The position numbers and the translations under genes are program-made. Source: Nonlabens dokdonensis DSW-6 (GTDB taxonomy: Bacteria > Bacteroidota > Bacteroidia > Flavobacteriales > Flavobacteriaceae). Taken from it: a stretch of DNA of 64,000 nucleotides. Shown here piece by piece: positions 35,972-45,578 of the stretch; position 1 is the first letter of the stretch; every line of letters starts with the position of its first letter. Under the pieces are notes generated by a model, which saw only the letters and a program-made list of their open reading frames with translations, searched no databases and had not been told where the DNA came from. The stretch spans positions 2,109,501 through 2,173,500 of the forward strand of contig NC_020156.1 in assembly GCF_000332115.1 (NCBI RefSeq), written 5' to 3'.

Positions 35972-38900
35972 ATGAAAAAGCATCTTTTCATTCTACTTAT
36001 AACATTTTTTATCACAGTAAATTGTCTTGCACAAGATTATTATATTGAAAAATGGCAAGAAACAGAGCAGTTAGAACTAGAAAATAAAATTGAAGACGCC
36101 ACAAAAGTGGTGGAAGAAATCTACAAACGAGCCAAACGTAAAAATGATGACGACCAGATCATAAAAACTTTTCTTTTCAGAGCCAAATTTGATTTGATCA
36201 AAGAAGAAAATGCGCAACAAAAAGTCTTAAATGAACTCGAGGAATTAATCAAAAAAGCAAAATTTCCAAATAAGAATATTTACCATTCTATTTACGCAAA
36301 AATGTTGAGCGATTACTCTCAACAAAACCGTTGGAAAATTCAAAATCGCACTTCTGGTGGCGTACAAGATTCAAACGATTTTCTAACTTGGGATGCAAAA
36401 ACTTTTTATGCTGAAATATCAAGACACTATCAGCTATCACTTGAAAAAAGGGATCAACTTGCCGTAACTCCAGTGTCAGATTATGCAGCTATTCTTTATG
36501 TACGACCATTAGGTAGAGAGTTGCGACCTACTTTACTCGATTTACTAGCTAGAGAGGCTTTGGACTTTTACAAGACAGGTTACAATAGATTGACTACTCC
36601 TAAAGATTCTTATGTCATCACCGAAAAAAATGCTTTTTTGCCTACTAGCAAACTTCAAAACCTGACCAGACCTCAAGGTGATACTATTTATTCAAAGTAC
36701 GACGTATTGCAATTGTATGCCAGTCTGGAAGAATTACACTCAACTCAAAATAGGGACGCGCCTTATGTAAGCATCATCTTAGAACGTTTAGAATATGAAC
36801 GCAATGCCATTGGAGATCAGCTTGACGCGGTGAGCTACGTGGCTTTTCATGAACAATTGTTAGAGCAACACAAAGACAAGGCTTTGAGCACTTTAGTGAG
36901 CCATCAACTTGCTCAATATTATTATGACCGTAGCAATAATTTAGATAAAGATACCAGACAAGCAGCCAGAGACAAATCCATTGCAACCGCAAAAGACGCT
37001 ATAAAAAAGTTTCCAGAATCTTTTGGAGCATTGAGATGTGCTGCTCTATTATCTAGAATTTTTGAACCTTCATTAAATGTGCAATATCAAAATATGATCA
37101 TACCTAATGAACCACATCGTGGTGTTATTACCTATAAAAATATTGATAATGCTACTATGAGTTTTATAAAAGTACCTTTTGATCACGATAGAGTAAAAGG
37201 TGACCGAGATTCCATTTATAAAGCCGAACTTAAAAGTGCTCAAAAAGAAAATCGTATTGCATTATTTAAAGAGTTCAATTTAAAAGCGTCAGACGATACT
37301 TACTCACATACTTTTGAATATGATGCAAAAGGACTTGCAGCAGGTACCTATCTAGTCATTTTAGAAACACAACATGCTGACTCAAAAAGTATCTCTGGAA
37401 GTTACATGACCATTTCTCAAATGAGTTTATTCAAGCGATCAGTAGCTCGCCAGTTAGAAGTTCAGGTTCTCGATAGAAAAACTGGTAGGCCTATCAAGAA
37501 TGTGGCAATTGCATCTTCTATAAATTACAACTCTAATTATAAAAATCGTGGTAGGACTAATAAAGATGGTATTAAATCTTTCCTTCCTTCTTCTCGAAGA
37601 AATAGCGTACATATTAAAGCAACGATGGGAGACGACGTCATAACAACGGATACTTATCATTACAATAGAGGAGAGGATTTTGAGGAAGAAGAACTAGAAG
37701 TAAAAACCTTCTTATACCTAGATCGTGCTATTTACAGACCTGGACAAACGGTTTATTATAAAGGAATTGCTATTTCTAAAAAAGGTGATGTTTCTAACGT
37801 AGTTGCTGGAGAACAGTTTGAAATTACCGTAGAAGATGCTAATTATGAAGAGGTATTTACTACCATGGCGACTACAAATGAGTACGGTAGTTTTCATGGA
37901 GAGTTTACCTTGCCTAAAGAAACACTTACCGGAGATTTTACTATAGAAATAGACAGCGATGAAGATTCTGATTTTTGGGATACGGTAGATGATTTTCAAT
38001 ACAGCGAGCACGGTTTTAAGGTAGAAGAATATAAACGACCGAGATTTAAAGCAGATTTTAAAGAAGTAGAAGAAACGTATGCGATAAATGATACTGTTGT
38101 GGTTACCGCTTTCGCGAAAGCGTTACTAGGATCCAACATCACCGATGCTGACGTACATTATAAAGTGACCAGAAGTGCAAGCTTGCCATGGTGGAAGTAT
38201 TCTGGCTATTATTCTGGCAATCAAATTATAGCAGATTCTGATGAACTACAGGGCGATTTTAAAACCAATAGCAAAGGAGAATTGGAGATCAAGTTCCAAG
38301 CGGTGGCAGATTCTACTCTTGTTGCAAAATATATACATCCTATTTATTCTTATCGTATCGAAGTAGAAATAACCGACGTAAATGGAGAAACTCGCACCGC
38401 TTCTACCACGGTTAGAGTTGGTAAACAAGCTTTAGAATTAAGTGTGGTAAGTTCAGGAACCTTAACTGTAGAAGAAAACGAAGTAAAAGTAGTTGCCAAA
38501 AACCTGAACGGTAAAGAAATAAATGCGACCATAGAATTGCAAATAAGAGAATTAAAACAACCAGAACATGTGGTCGTTAAAACAGGACTACCACAAGCCG
38601 AGTTCTATGAACTCAACGATATCGATTATAGACAGCGCTATCCTTACTCAGACCTACGCCCTAGCGAGCAGGCTGGAGAATGGAAAGATGCACCTATCAT
38701 TTTTAAGAAACGTATTACTACAGATTCACTTACCTCTATTAAAATACCTATCACTAAAAACTGGAATAACGGTAAATATGTGTTTTATGCAAAAGCTGTC
38801 GAAGATGGAAAAGGCAAAGACCTCGATAAAGAAGAAGACTTTGTAGAAGAAATCAACAAGAAGGATATTTGGGCAAATAAAAACTTGCCAGTACAGCCAG

Positions 38901-41900
38901 TAATAGTATCTCATAATTTAAGGATAGAAGGCGACTATGCTCTAGTAGATTTTTTCACTTCTATGGATGGCGTTTTTATGCAATTGCTTACTTATGATAC
39001 TCGCAGAATTCTAGAAGAGAAAACTATTTTCCTGCCAAAAGGGAAAACCAATAAGAAATTTAACCTTAGAAAGGCAAATGGTAGAAAGATAAATTTTAGA
39101 TATAAAGTGCAAAAAGAAAATGAATTTACATCACAATCTTTTAGTGCAGTTATAGAAATGAAAGCGGCAAGTAATTATCAAATCACAACAAATACCTTTA
39201 GAGATAAACTTTATCCAAGAATGGAAGAAGAATGGTCATTTACAATTAAAGATCAAGATAATACCGCTATGCAAGCTGAAGTTCTCGCAAGCATGTATGA
39301 TAAAAGCCTCGATGAGTTTACAACTGCTAGATGGAATGGGTTTAGATTTTATGATTATCGCAATGATTTCCAGCCAGACTTTTTTGATGAGTTGACTCAA
39401 TTGAAAACTCGTCATAATCGTAGTTATCTAAAAGGTACCAACCTACCAAATTCTTATATAGAATATCCATCAATAAAGTATTTTGGTCTTTCTTTCATTC
39501 CAAATCAATACCAGTATTCTAGATATAAAAGTAAATTGGCTAGGCGATATGAACCTTTAGAAAAATTTAAAGATTATGTGGTAGGTAGAGTTGTAGGTCC
39601 TGATGGCGATACAATAATAGGAGCGACAGTAATGATAAAAGGAACTTCTAATTTTGTTTCCACAGATTTTGACGGATTGTACAAGATTGCAGCTAGTCCA
39701 GGTGACACTATAGTCATTTCTTATACCGGTTATCATACTCAGGACATAATCGTTAATGATAAAGAAACTGTCATTAATGTAAATATGACGGCATCATCCT
39801 TGTCTGAGGTAGTGATAGTAGGTTCTGTTTTTGAAGTTGCTGATGAAGAAATCGAAAATGATGATCAAAACGGCGTTCCTAATTATGCTGATCGAAACGG
39901 AGATGTTTTCGCATATGGAATCATTTCTGGTAATAATGTCAATAACAAAGGTTACGATACTCTTTCAAATGGAAATTCTATTGATCGTGCTTTGCTAGGT
40001 AAAATGGCTGGAGTTAATGTTCAGTCAGCGAGCTCTGTTGAAAATGCAAACGTACAGATACGCGGAGCCTTCTCACCATCTAGTGGATTGCAAAACCCCT
40101 TGTACGTAGTAGATGGTAAATTTTTAAGTGCAGATGATATTGCTTTGTTAGATCCATCTATGATTAAAAGCCTAGGAGTTCTTACAGATGCATCTCAAAC
40201 AGCTCTTTACGGCAGCCGCGGTGCAAATGGTGTCATCATCATCTCCACTAAAGATGGTGTAAGTGCTCAAGACTTGGTTCTTCAAGAAATGGCACTCAAC
40301 AATGTCCAAATCAGAAAAGACCTAAAAGAAACCGCCTTTTTCTTACCAGAATTAAAAACAGATCAAAAAGGAAACCTTAAATTCTCCTTCACTTCTCCAG
40401 AGATGTTGACTCAATGGAAACTGAGACTTTTTGCTCACAACAAACAAGCCGAGACCGCTTATCTGGAGAAACTGGTCGTAACGCAAAAGGAATTGAGCCT
40501 TGTTCCTAACGCACCTAGATTCCTTAGAGAAACCGACACGATAAGATTCTCTACTAAAATAGCCAACCTAAGTGATGCCAAAATGGTAGGAATCGCAACA
40601 CTCAAACTTTTTGATGCACTAACCATGCAACCTATAGATCAGGAGTTGCAAAATACCAACGCACTTCAAAATTTTACTGCGGAGAAAGGTGGCAACGCAT
40701 CTGTGAATTGGACGTTTGTAATTCCTGTTGGTACGCAAGCGGTAACCTATCGTGTGATTGCAAAAGCTGGTCAGTTCTCTGATGGAGAAGAAAACACCTT
40801 GCCTGTTCTTACGAATAGAATGCTAGTCACAGAATCTCGATCGCTTTGGGTACGTGCTGGCGAGACAGAATCGGTAACTATGGATAAACTCGCAAACCAT
40901 ACATCTAACACGCTAGAAAATCATCAAATGACTTTTGAATATACCTCTAATCCTAGTTGGTATGCGATCAAGTCCTTGCCTTATCTCATGGAATATGAGC
41001 ATGAGTGTGCAGAGCAAACTTTTTCTAGATACTATGCAAACGCCATGGCAGCGCATATTTTAAATAGCAGTCCTAAGGTGAAAGAGGTTTTTGACAGTTG
41101 GGCGGCAAACGGCACCAATAAAAGCAAGTTAGAACAAAACGAAGAATTAAAATCGGTGATATTGGCGCACACACCTTGGCTGCGCGATGTACAAAGCGAG
41201 GCGCAAAAACAACAACGACTGGCAACACTTTTTGATCTGGATAAAACAGCAAGAGAGAAAAAGAAAACCCTTGCCAAACTCGAAGAAAAGCAAGGCAGTT
41301 CAGGTGGTTTTCCATGGTTCAGCGGTGGAAATACCAATGAATACATCACAAGGCATATTGCAGCAGGAATTGGTCATTTGAATAAATTAGGTGTCAACGA
41401 TGAAGACCGACCGCAAACAGATCGCATCTATAAGAATGCTATTGCAGCGGTTGATCGAGCTTGGGTAAAACGATTTAATGATTACTTGAAAAATAAAAAG
41501 ACTAAAAAGGAGAAGTACAATTTCAGTGCGAGTTACTGGCATTATCAGTATGCACGCAGCTTTGAGAAGTCAGTTTTAGATTCAAAAAAGGATAGGGTGT
41601 TAGAAGATTTTGAGAAGGTAGCTTTCGCGAAAGCGGAAAAAGAATTTGCTTCAAAACCATTATACACACAATTATTAATGGCCATCGCATTGCAAAGAAA
41701 AGGCGAGAAGAAAACAGCAGCCAAAATCCTTGAAGGTTTGCGACAAACGGCAGTAGTAAGTAAAGAAAACGGCATGTACTGGAAAGAAAATACCAATTCT
41801 TGGTATTGGTACAGCAGCGATATAGAAACTCAAGCGCTAGCTATCGAGGCATTTATGGAAATCGAGAACGACACAAAAACGGTGGAAGAACTGCAAGTAT

Positions 41901-42655
41901 GGTTATTGAAAAAGAAAAGAACCACACAATGGAAATCAACAAAAGCCACTGCCGATGCTACTTATGCTTTGCTATTACAAAACGGCAACTGGACTGATGT
42001 TAAAGTAAAAAACAAGATCACTTGGGCAGGAAAAGCATTGCCAGAAAACAAAATGAGTGAGGTGAAAAAAGAAGCTGGAACTGGTTATTTTAAAATTTCG
42101 TTGAATAAAGAAGAGATCACCAAAGATCACGCAACAATAGAGGTGAAGAATAGAGGAGAAGTGACTGGTTACGGTGGTTTGTACTGGCAATATTTTGAGA
42201 ACCTCGATAAAATCACCAAAGATGATAACGGACCTTTATCAGTAAAAAAGAGGTTGTATAAGAAAGTGAGTAACAATTCTGGCGAAGAATTAAAAGAAAT
42301 CACTTCTCAAGATGCATTGGAAATAGGTGATTTAGTTACGGTAAGAATCGAAATCAAAACTCAAAACGATATGGATTTTGTGCATTTAAAAGACATGCGC
42401 GCCAGTGGTTTTGAACCAGTAGATGTACTGTCAGAATACAAATGGCAAGATGGATTAGGGTATTATCAAACTACCAAAGATGTAGCGACACATTTCTTCT
42501 TTGATAATGTTCCAAAAGGAACCTACGTTTTTGAATACGAGGTGCGAGCAAACAATGCCGGTAATTTCTCTAACGGAATCACCAACATTGAAAGCATGTA
42601 CGCACCAGAATTTTCAAGTCATAGTGCTGGCGAGCGAGTGGTGATTAAGGAGTAG
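35972..42655 (+). CDS. Alpha-2-macroglobulin-like protein with inserted CarboxypepD_reg and TonB-plug module
   Basis: 2,227 residues with a signal peptide (LFILLITFFITVNCLAQ). An N-terminal helical region is followed by MG-type beta domains (DRAIYRPGQTVYYKGIAISKK is the MG2 signature), then from about 1202 a CarboxypepD_reg domain (VVGRVVGPDGDTIIGATVMIKG) and from about 1350 a TonB-receptor-like plug (LLGKMAGVNVQ, LYVVDGKFL, LYGSRGANGVIII, ending near 1427). The A2M core then resumes (SFTSPEMLTQWKLRLFAH), with a thioester-type motif CAEQ at C1679 and an alpha-alpha toroid. Such proteins are periplasmic or outer-membrane protease traps; the plug suggests docking to the outer membrane. Two palindrome copies encode AFAKA. 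Monocistronic. Confidence 0.88.
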   Translation: MKKHLFILLITFFITVNCLAQDYYIEKWQETEQLELENKIEDATKVVEEIYKRAKRKNDDDQIIKTFLFRAKFDLIKEENAQQKVLNELEELIKKAKFPNKNIYHSIYAKMLSDYSQQNRWKIQNRTSGGVQDSNDFLTWDAKTFYAEISRHYQLSLEKRDQLAVTPVSDYAAILYVRPLGRELRPTLLDLLAREALDFYKTGYNRLTTPKDSYVITEKNAFLPTSKLQNLTRPQGDTIYSKYDVLQLYASLEELHSTQNRDAPYVSIILERLEYERNAIGDQLDAVSYVAFHEQLLEQHKDKALSTLVSHQLAQYYYDRSNNLDKDTRQAARDKSIATAKDAIKKFPESFGALRCAALLSRIFEPSLNVQYQNMIIPNEPHRGVITYKNIDNATMSFIKVPFDHDRVKGDRDSIYKAELKSAQKENRIALFKEFNLKASDDTYSHTFEYDAKGLAAGTYLVILETQHADSKSISGSYMTISQMSLFKRSVARQLEVQVLDRKTGRPIKNVAIASSINYNSNYKNRGRTNKDGIKSFLPSSRRNSVHIKATMGDDVITTDTYHYNRGEDFEEEELEVKTFLYLDRAIYRPGQTVYYKGIAISKKGDVSNVVAGEQFEITVEDANYEEVFTTMATTNEYGSFHGEFTLPKETLTGDFTIEIDSDEDSDFWDTVDDFQYSEHGFKVEEYKRPRFKADFKEVEETYAINDTVVVTAFAKALLGSNITDADVHYKVTRSASLPWWKYSGYYSGNQIIADSDELQGDFKTNSKGELEIKFQAVADSTLVAKYIHPIYSYRIEVEITDVNGETRTASTTVRVGKQALELSVVSSGTLTVEENEVKVVAKNLNGKEINATIELQIRELKQPEHVVVKTGLPQAEFYELNDIDYRQRYPYSDLRPSEQAGEWKDAPIIFKKRITTDSLTSIKIPITKNWNNGKYVFYAKAVEDGKGKDLDKEEDFVEEINKKDIWANKNLPVQPVIVSHNLRIEGDYALVDFFTSMDGVFMQLLTYDTRRILEEKTIFLPKGKTNKKFNLRKANGRKINFRYKVQKENEFTSQSFSAVIEMKAASNYQITTNTFRDKLYPRMEEEWSFTIKDQDNTAMQAEVLASMYDKSLDEFTTARWNGFRFYDYRNDFQPDFFDELTQLKTRHNRSYLKGTNLPNSYIEYPSIKYFGLSFIPNQYQYSRYKSKLARRYEPLEKFKDYVVGRVVGPDGDTIIGATVMIKGTSNFVSTDFDGLYKIAASPGDTIVISYTGYHTQDIIVNDKETVINVNMTASSLSEVVIVGSVFEVADEEIENDDQNGVPNYADRNGDVFAYGIISGNNVNNKGYDTLSNGNSIDRALLGKMAGVNVQSASSVENANVQIRGAFSPSSGLQNPLYVVDGKFLSADDIALLDPSMIKSLGVLTDASQTALYGSRGANGVIIISTKDGVSAQDLVLQEMALNNVQIRKDLKETAFFLPELKTDQKGNLKFSFTSPEMLTQWKLRLFAHNKQAETAYLEKLVVTQKELSLVPNAPRFLRETDTIRFSTKIANLSDAKMVGIATLKLFDALTMQPIDQELQNTNALQNFTAEKGGNASVNWTFVIPVGTQAVTYRVIAKAGQFSDGEENTLPVLTNRMLVTESRSLWVRAGETESVTMDKLANHTSNTLENHQMTFEYTSNPSWYAIKSLPYLMEYEHECAEQTFSRYYANAMAAHILNSSPKVKEVFDSWAANGTNKSKLEQNEELKSVILAHTPWLRDVQSEAQKQQRLATLFDLDKTAREKKKTLAKLEEKQGSSGGFPWFSGGNTNEYITRHIAAGIGHLNKLGVNDEDRPQTDRIYKNAIAAVDRAWVKRFNDYLKNKKTKKEKYNFSASYWHYQYARSFEKSVLDSKKDRVLEDFEKVAFAKAEKEFASKPLYTQLLMAIALQRKGEKKTAAKILEGLRQTAVVSKENGMYWKENTNSWYWYSSDIETQALAIEAFMEIENDTKTVEELQVWLLKKKRTTQWKSTKATADATYALLLQNGNWTDVKVKNKITWAGKALPENKMSEVKKEAGTGYFKISLNKEEITKDHATIEVKNRGEVTGYGGLYWQYFENLDKITKDDNGPLSVKKRLYKKVSNNSGEELKEITSQDALEIGDLVTVRIEIKTQNDMDFVHLKDMRASGFEPVDVLSEYKWQDGLGYYQTTKDVATHFFFDNVPKGTYVFEYEVRANNAGNFSNGITNIESMYAPEFSSHSAGERVVIKE
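38107..38122. repeat. Iterated palindrome, in macroglobulin gene (AFAKA frame, first copy)
   Basis: Exact CGCTTTCGCGAAAGCG read as VTAFAKALLG in an MG domain. Confidence 0.95.
41620..41635. repeat. Iterated palindrome, in macroglobulin gene (AFAKA frame, second copy)
   Basis: AGCTTTCGCGAAAGCG, first base different, read as VAFAKAEKE in the C-terminal helical toroid. Confidence 0.9.
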
Positions 42656-42699
42656 GAATTTTGTTTAATCGGCTCTAGAGTTAGAAATTTAAATTGGGA

Positions 42700-43075
42700 T
42701 TTCTTACAGATACCGTTTTCCACCACTCCGCCAATTTTGCTCTGCTATCGCTCGCTTATTGCCACCTCGCCTATCTAGGCGAGGAGCAATATTGTGCGAT
42801 CTTATAACTTTTGAATGTTGTGTACTCATTTTTGAAGTGTAAAAGGACCTCGCCTGGCTTTGCATCCGACGAGCTTTTCTGCAAATAGCACGGTTGAGTA
42901 AAAACACAAGAGTAAAAGCTCCTTGCCTGGCTAGGCGAGGACAGATTGACCTCGCTGCACCAGCAGCGATGCAATCAGGAGTGGTTGGCTGCGGTGTTTT
43001 AAAGAACCTCTAGAATCATTTACATTTGAATACCGATTTGGTAATTCTGCTCAGGAGTGGTCGGCTACGATGATT
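42700..43075. repeat. Patch of degenerate inverted and direct repeats, no gene
   Basis: The ~470-bp gap after the macroglobulin gene holds CCTCGCC-tatcta-GGCGAGG (42765-42784), a diverged relative (42920-42941), a CGCTGC-acca-GCAGCG-like hairpin (42953-42968), and a direct repeat TCAGGAGTGGT(T/C)GGCT(G/A)CG at about 42976 and 43051. Short frames here are built from these repeats and have no protein-like character. It looks like a relic of repeated intergenic elements. Confidence 0.65.
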
Positions 43076-43126
43076 ATTGAATTCTCTTTACATTTTATGT
43101 AGTAAAACATATTTAAAAATATATAA

Positions 43127-43510
43127 TCACAACGCTTTATAGTTATAAGTAGCCTTATGATCTTTAATATCTTTTAAGACCGATTCTAAGTTGTCAAACA
43201 CATACTTATTCTCATATCTTAATACTGTAATGAATTTAGATTCTAAATATTCCGTTCGCAAACAATCATATTCTTGTTGTTGTGGAAAGAAATGATAGGC
43301 ACCATCGAGTTCAATACAGAGGTTGTATTTGATACAATAGAAATCCAAAATAAAAAACCTAACGCTGTGTTGTCTCCTAAATTTCATGTTTTCAACTTGT
43401 CTCGTCTTAAGATGCTTCCAAAGAAATTTTTCAGCTGGAGTAGCTCTTTTTCTTAAAGCTTGTCTTTTTTGTTCTAGTATTTTTAAACTGTGTAGATTTT
43501 TGTGTAGCAT
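43127..43510 (-). CDS. DUF559 endonuclease-domain protein
   Basis: 127 residues matching the DUF559/Vsr-like family: RATPAEKFLWKHLKTRQ, MKFRRQHSVRFFILDFYC, LCIELDGAYHF and a C-terminal VLRYENKYVFDNLESVLKDI. The E-x-D-G-x-x-H element and the upstream ILDFYC strand form the PD-(D/E)XK-like core. These small proteins are common beside repeats and mobile DNA; no substrate is known. It sits beside the degenerate repeat patch, which may be meaningful. Confidence 0.82.
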   Translation of the reverse strand: MLHKNLHSLKILEQKRQALRKRATPAEKFLWKHLKTRQVENMKFRRQHSVRFFILDFYCIKYNLCIELDGAYHFFPQQQEYDCLRTEYLESKFITVLRYENKYVFDNLESVLKDIKDHKATYNYKAL

Positions 43511-43665
43511 GATAAAATCTTTAACGATGACTGAATTTACTATAAAATAGTTTAATTATTACGAGACCTCATTATTCCCAAATTTATCAAACACGATAAC
43601 AGTACATAACATTAACCTATTCTTAAATAAAGCTGAATGTGATACCTATGTAGTAAATTAGCTAT

Positions 43666-44607
43666 GTGAATAAAGAGCAGACATATCAGTTAGACACATC
43701 AAATAACTTTAAGGCATTATTGATAAAAGCTTTGAGTCTATTTTCTAGCGTTCGTTTGTATAATATTGTTTTAGTAGGTTTTGCACAATTACTGGCGGCT
43801 ATTTTTATAATTGCTCCAGAGCTTTCAGTGAAGTCTATTTTACTGGATTACCGATTATGGATGATCATTTTTGCAACTAGTGCCGCAATTGCTGGTGGTT
43901 ATATCATCAATAATTTTTATGATCGAGAAAAAGACTTGATCAACAGACCTCAAAAAACATTACTAGAAAACAAAGTCAGGCGATCTACTTTATGGTCGGT
44001 TTATTTTACCGTTAATGGTATTGCTTTTGTTTTAGGAAGTATTGTTTCTTGGCGAGCAGGATTGTTTTTTGCCTTTTATATTTTTGCGATGTGGTTTTAC
44101 TCGCATAAGCTTAAAAGAACTTTGTTTTTAGGAAATTTGATGGCCGCACTTCTTGCGGTTACTCCGTTTTTTGTATTGTTTATGTATTACAAAAACTTCT
44201 ATCCTGTAATTTTGGTTCATGGAGGATTCTTATTTCTAATTTTAGGAATGAGAGAGTTAGTAAAAGATCTAGAGAACTTAAGAGGTGATCTCGCCCAAAA
44301 TTATAGAACGATTCCGGTAGTTATGGGAGAAAAGGTCAGTAAACAGTTCTATACCTTTCTCACGTTTTTAACGATTGTTCCTATTACAGTTCTTATTACT
44401 TATTTTGAGATAGGGCATATGCAGTATTACTTCACACTCATCACAGGAGCTTTATTGGTTTGTTTGCCATTGATCTGGTCTTCTAGACGTAAAAGAGAGT
44501 ATTTGCTCATTCATTTCATATTGAAAGTAATCATAGGTGCAGGTGTTTTCTCTATTCTGTTAATTGATTTACCAGCGATTATCGATCGTTTACAAACTTT
44601 ATTTTAG
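43666..44607 (+). CDS. UbiA-family prenyltransferase (GGGP geranylgeranyltransferase-like)
   Basis: 313 residues, about nine membrane helices. The two Asp-rich motifs are NNFYDREKDLINRP and VKDLENLRGD. In flavobacteria this family is usually annotated as geranylgeranylglycerol-phosphate geranylgeranyltransferase, but menaquinone or other prenyl transfer is also possible. A GTG start at 43666 is required because the overlapping ATG reads into a stop. First of three plus-strand genes ending in a GHMP kinase, so an isoprenoid context is plausible. Confidence 0.8.
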   Translation: MNKEQTYQLDTSNNFKALLIKALSLFSSVRLYNIVLVGFAQLLAAIFIIAPELSVKSILLDYRLWMIIFATSAAIAGGYIINNFYDREKDLINRPQKTLLENKVRRSTLWSVYFTVNGIAFVLGSIVSWRAGLFFAFYIFAMWFYSHKLKRTLFLGNLMAALLAVTPFFVLFMYYKNFYPVILVHGGFLFLILGMRELVKDLENLRGDLAQNYRTIPVVMGEKVSKQFYTFLTFLTIVPITVLITYFEIGHMQYYFTLITGALLVCLPLIWSSRRKREYLLIHFILKVIIGAGVFSILLIDLPAIIDRLQTLF

Positions 44608-44612
44608 TTATT

Positions 44613-45563
44613 ATGAATTCCCATATAAAAGTCGCTCTTGCTCAAATCTCGCCGATATGGCTGGATAAAAAAGCCACATTAAATAAAATCTTAGCTACTC
44701 TTGAAGATGCTGTTAAGGAAAATGCCGAGTTGGTTGTTTTTGGTGAAGGATTGGTTCCTGGTTATCCATTTTGGTTAGGTTTAATGGATGGTGCTGCGTG
44801 GAATAAAAAAGAGGTGAAAGAATTGCACAGGCAATATGTATTGAACGCTGTCTGTATAGAAAAAGGAGAGCTGGATGCCGTTTGCGCTTTCGCGAAAGCG
44901 AAACATATATCCATCTATTTAGGAATTATAGAACGACCTGAAGACCGCGGTGGACATAGTGTGTATGCCAGTATGGTTTACATAGATCAACAAGGAATGA
45001 TTCAAAGTGTACACCGTAAATTACAGCCTACGTATGACGAGCGTTTGACCTGGTCGCCTGGAGATGGAAATGGGCTGGTGACTCATAAATTAAAAGATTT
45101 TACGGTGAGTGGTCTCAACTGTTGGGAAAACTGGATGCCATTACCTCGCGCTGCCATGTATGCTCAAGGAACTAATTTGCACGTGGCTTGCTGGCCAGGA
45201 AGTGATCATAACACCAAGGACATAACGAGATTTATTGCTCGCGAAGGTCGTTGTTATGTGCTGTCAGTATCTTCAACTATGTTTAGGAGCGATTTTCCAG
45301 AGAATACTCCGCATTTAAATCAAATACTTGAAAAGTCACCATATGTTCTAGCAAATGGCGGCAGTTGCATTGCTGGTCCCGATGGAGAATGGATTGTTGA
45401 ACCACAAATAGGTAAAGAGGAATTGATCTACGCAACTTTAGATTTTAATCGAGTGTTAGAAGAAAAACAAAACTTTGACGTAGTAGGTCATTATTCTCGA
45501 CCAGACGTCACCCAATTACATGTGAATAGAGAGCGACAATCTACAGTAAAATTTAGCGAATAA
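44613..45563 (+). CDS. Nitrilase-type carbon-nitrogen hydrolase
   Basis: 316 residues. The catalytic Glu lies in VVFGEGLVPGYPFW, Lys in HRKLQPTYDERLTW and Cys in GLNCWENWMP; the CWENW form is characteristic of true nitrilases (branch 1), which hydrolyse nitriles to acids plus ammonia. It starts 5 bases after the prenyltransferase stop. The iterated palindrome encodes CAFAKAKH. Natural substrate unknown. Confidence 0.88.
   Translation: MNSHIKVALAQISPIWLDKKATLNKILATLEDAVKENAELVVFGEGLVPGYPFWLGLMDGAAWNKKEVKELHRQYVLNAVCIEKGELDAVCAFAKAKHISIYLGIIERPEDRGGHSVYASMVYIDQQGMIQSVHRKLQPTYDERLTWSPGDGNGLVTHKLKDFTVSGLNCWENWMPLPRAAMYAQGTNLHVACWPGSDHNTKDITRFIAREGRCYVLSVSSTMFRSDFPENTPHLNQILEKSPYVLANGGSCIAGPDGEWIVEPQIGKEELIYATLDFNRVLEEKQNFDVVGHYSRPDVTQLHVNRERQSTVKFSE
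44885..44900. repeat. Iterated palindrome, in nitrilase (AFAKA frame)
   Basis: Exact CGCTTTCGCGAAAGCG read as CAFAKAKH, between the Glu and Lys motifs of the nitrilase. Confidence 0.95.
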
Positions 45564-45578
45564 TACCTGTTGAATACC

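Noticed and set aside
39570..40260. Frameshifted or separate TonB receptor gene within the macroglobulin gene
   Set aside because: The frame is continuous on both sides and no barrel follows, so it is an inserted domain, not a broken neighbour.
42704..42974. Two overlapping minus-strand frames of 67 codons
   Set aside because: Both run through the degenerate repeat patch and reflect repeat sequence, not a gene.
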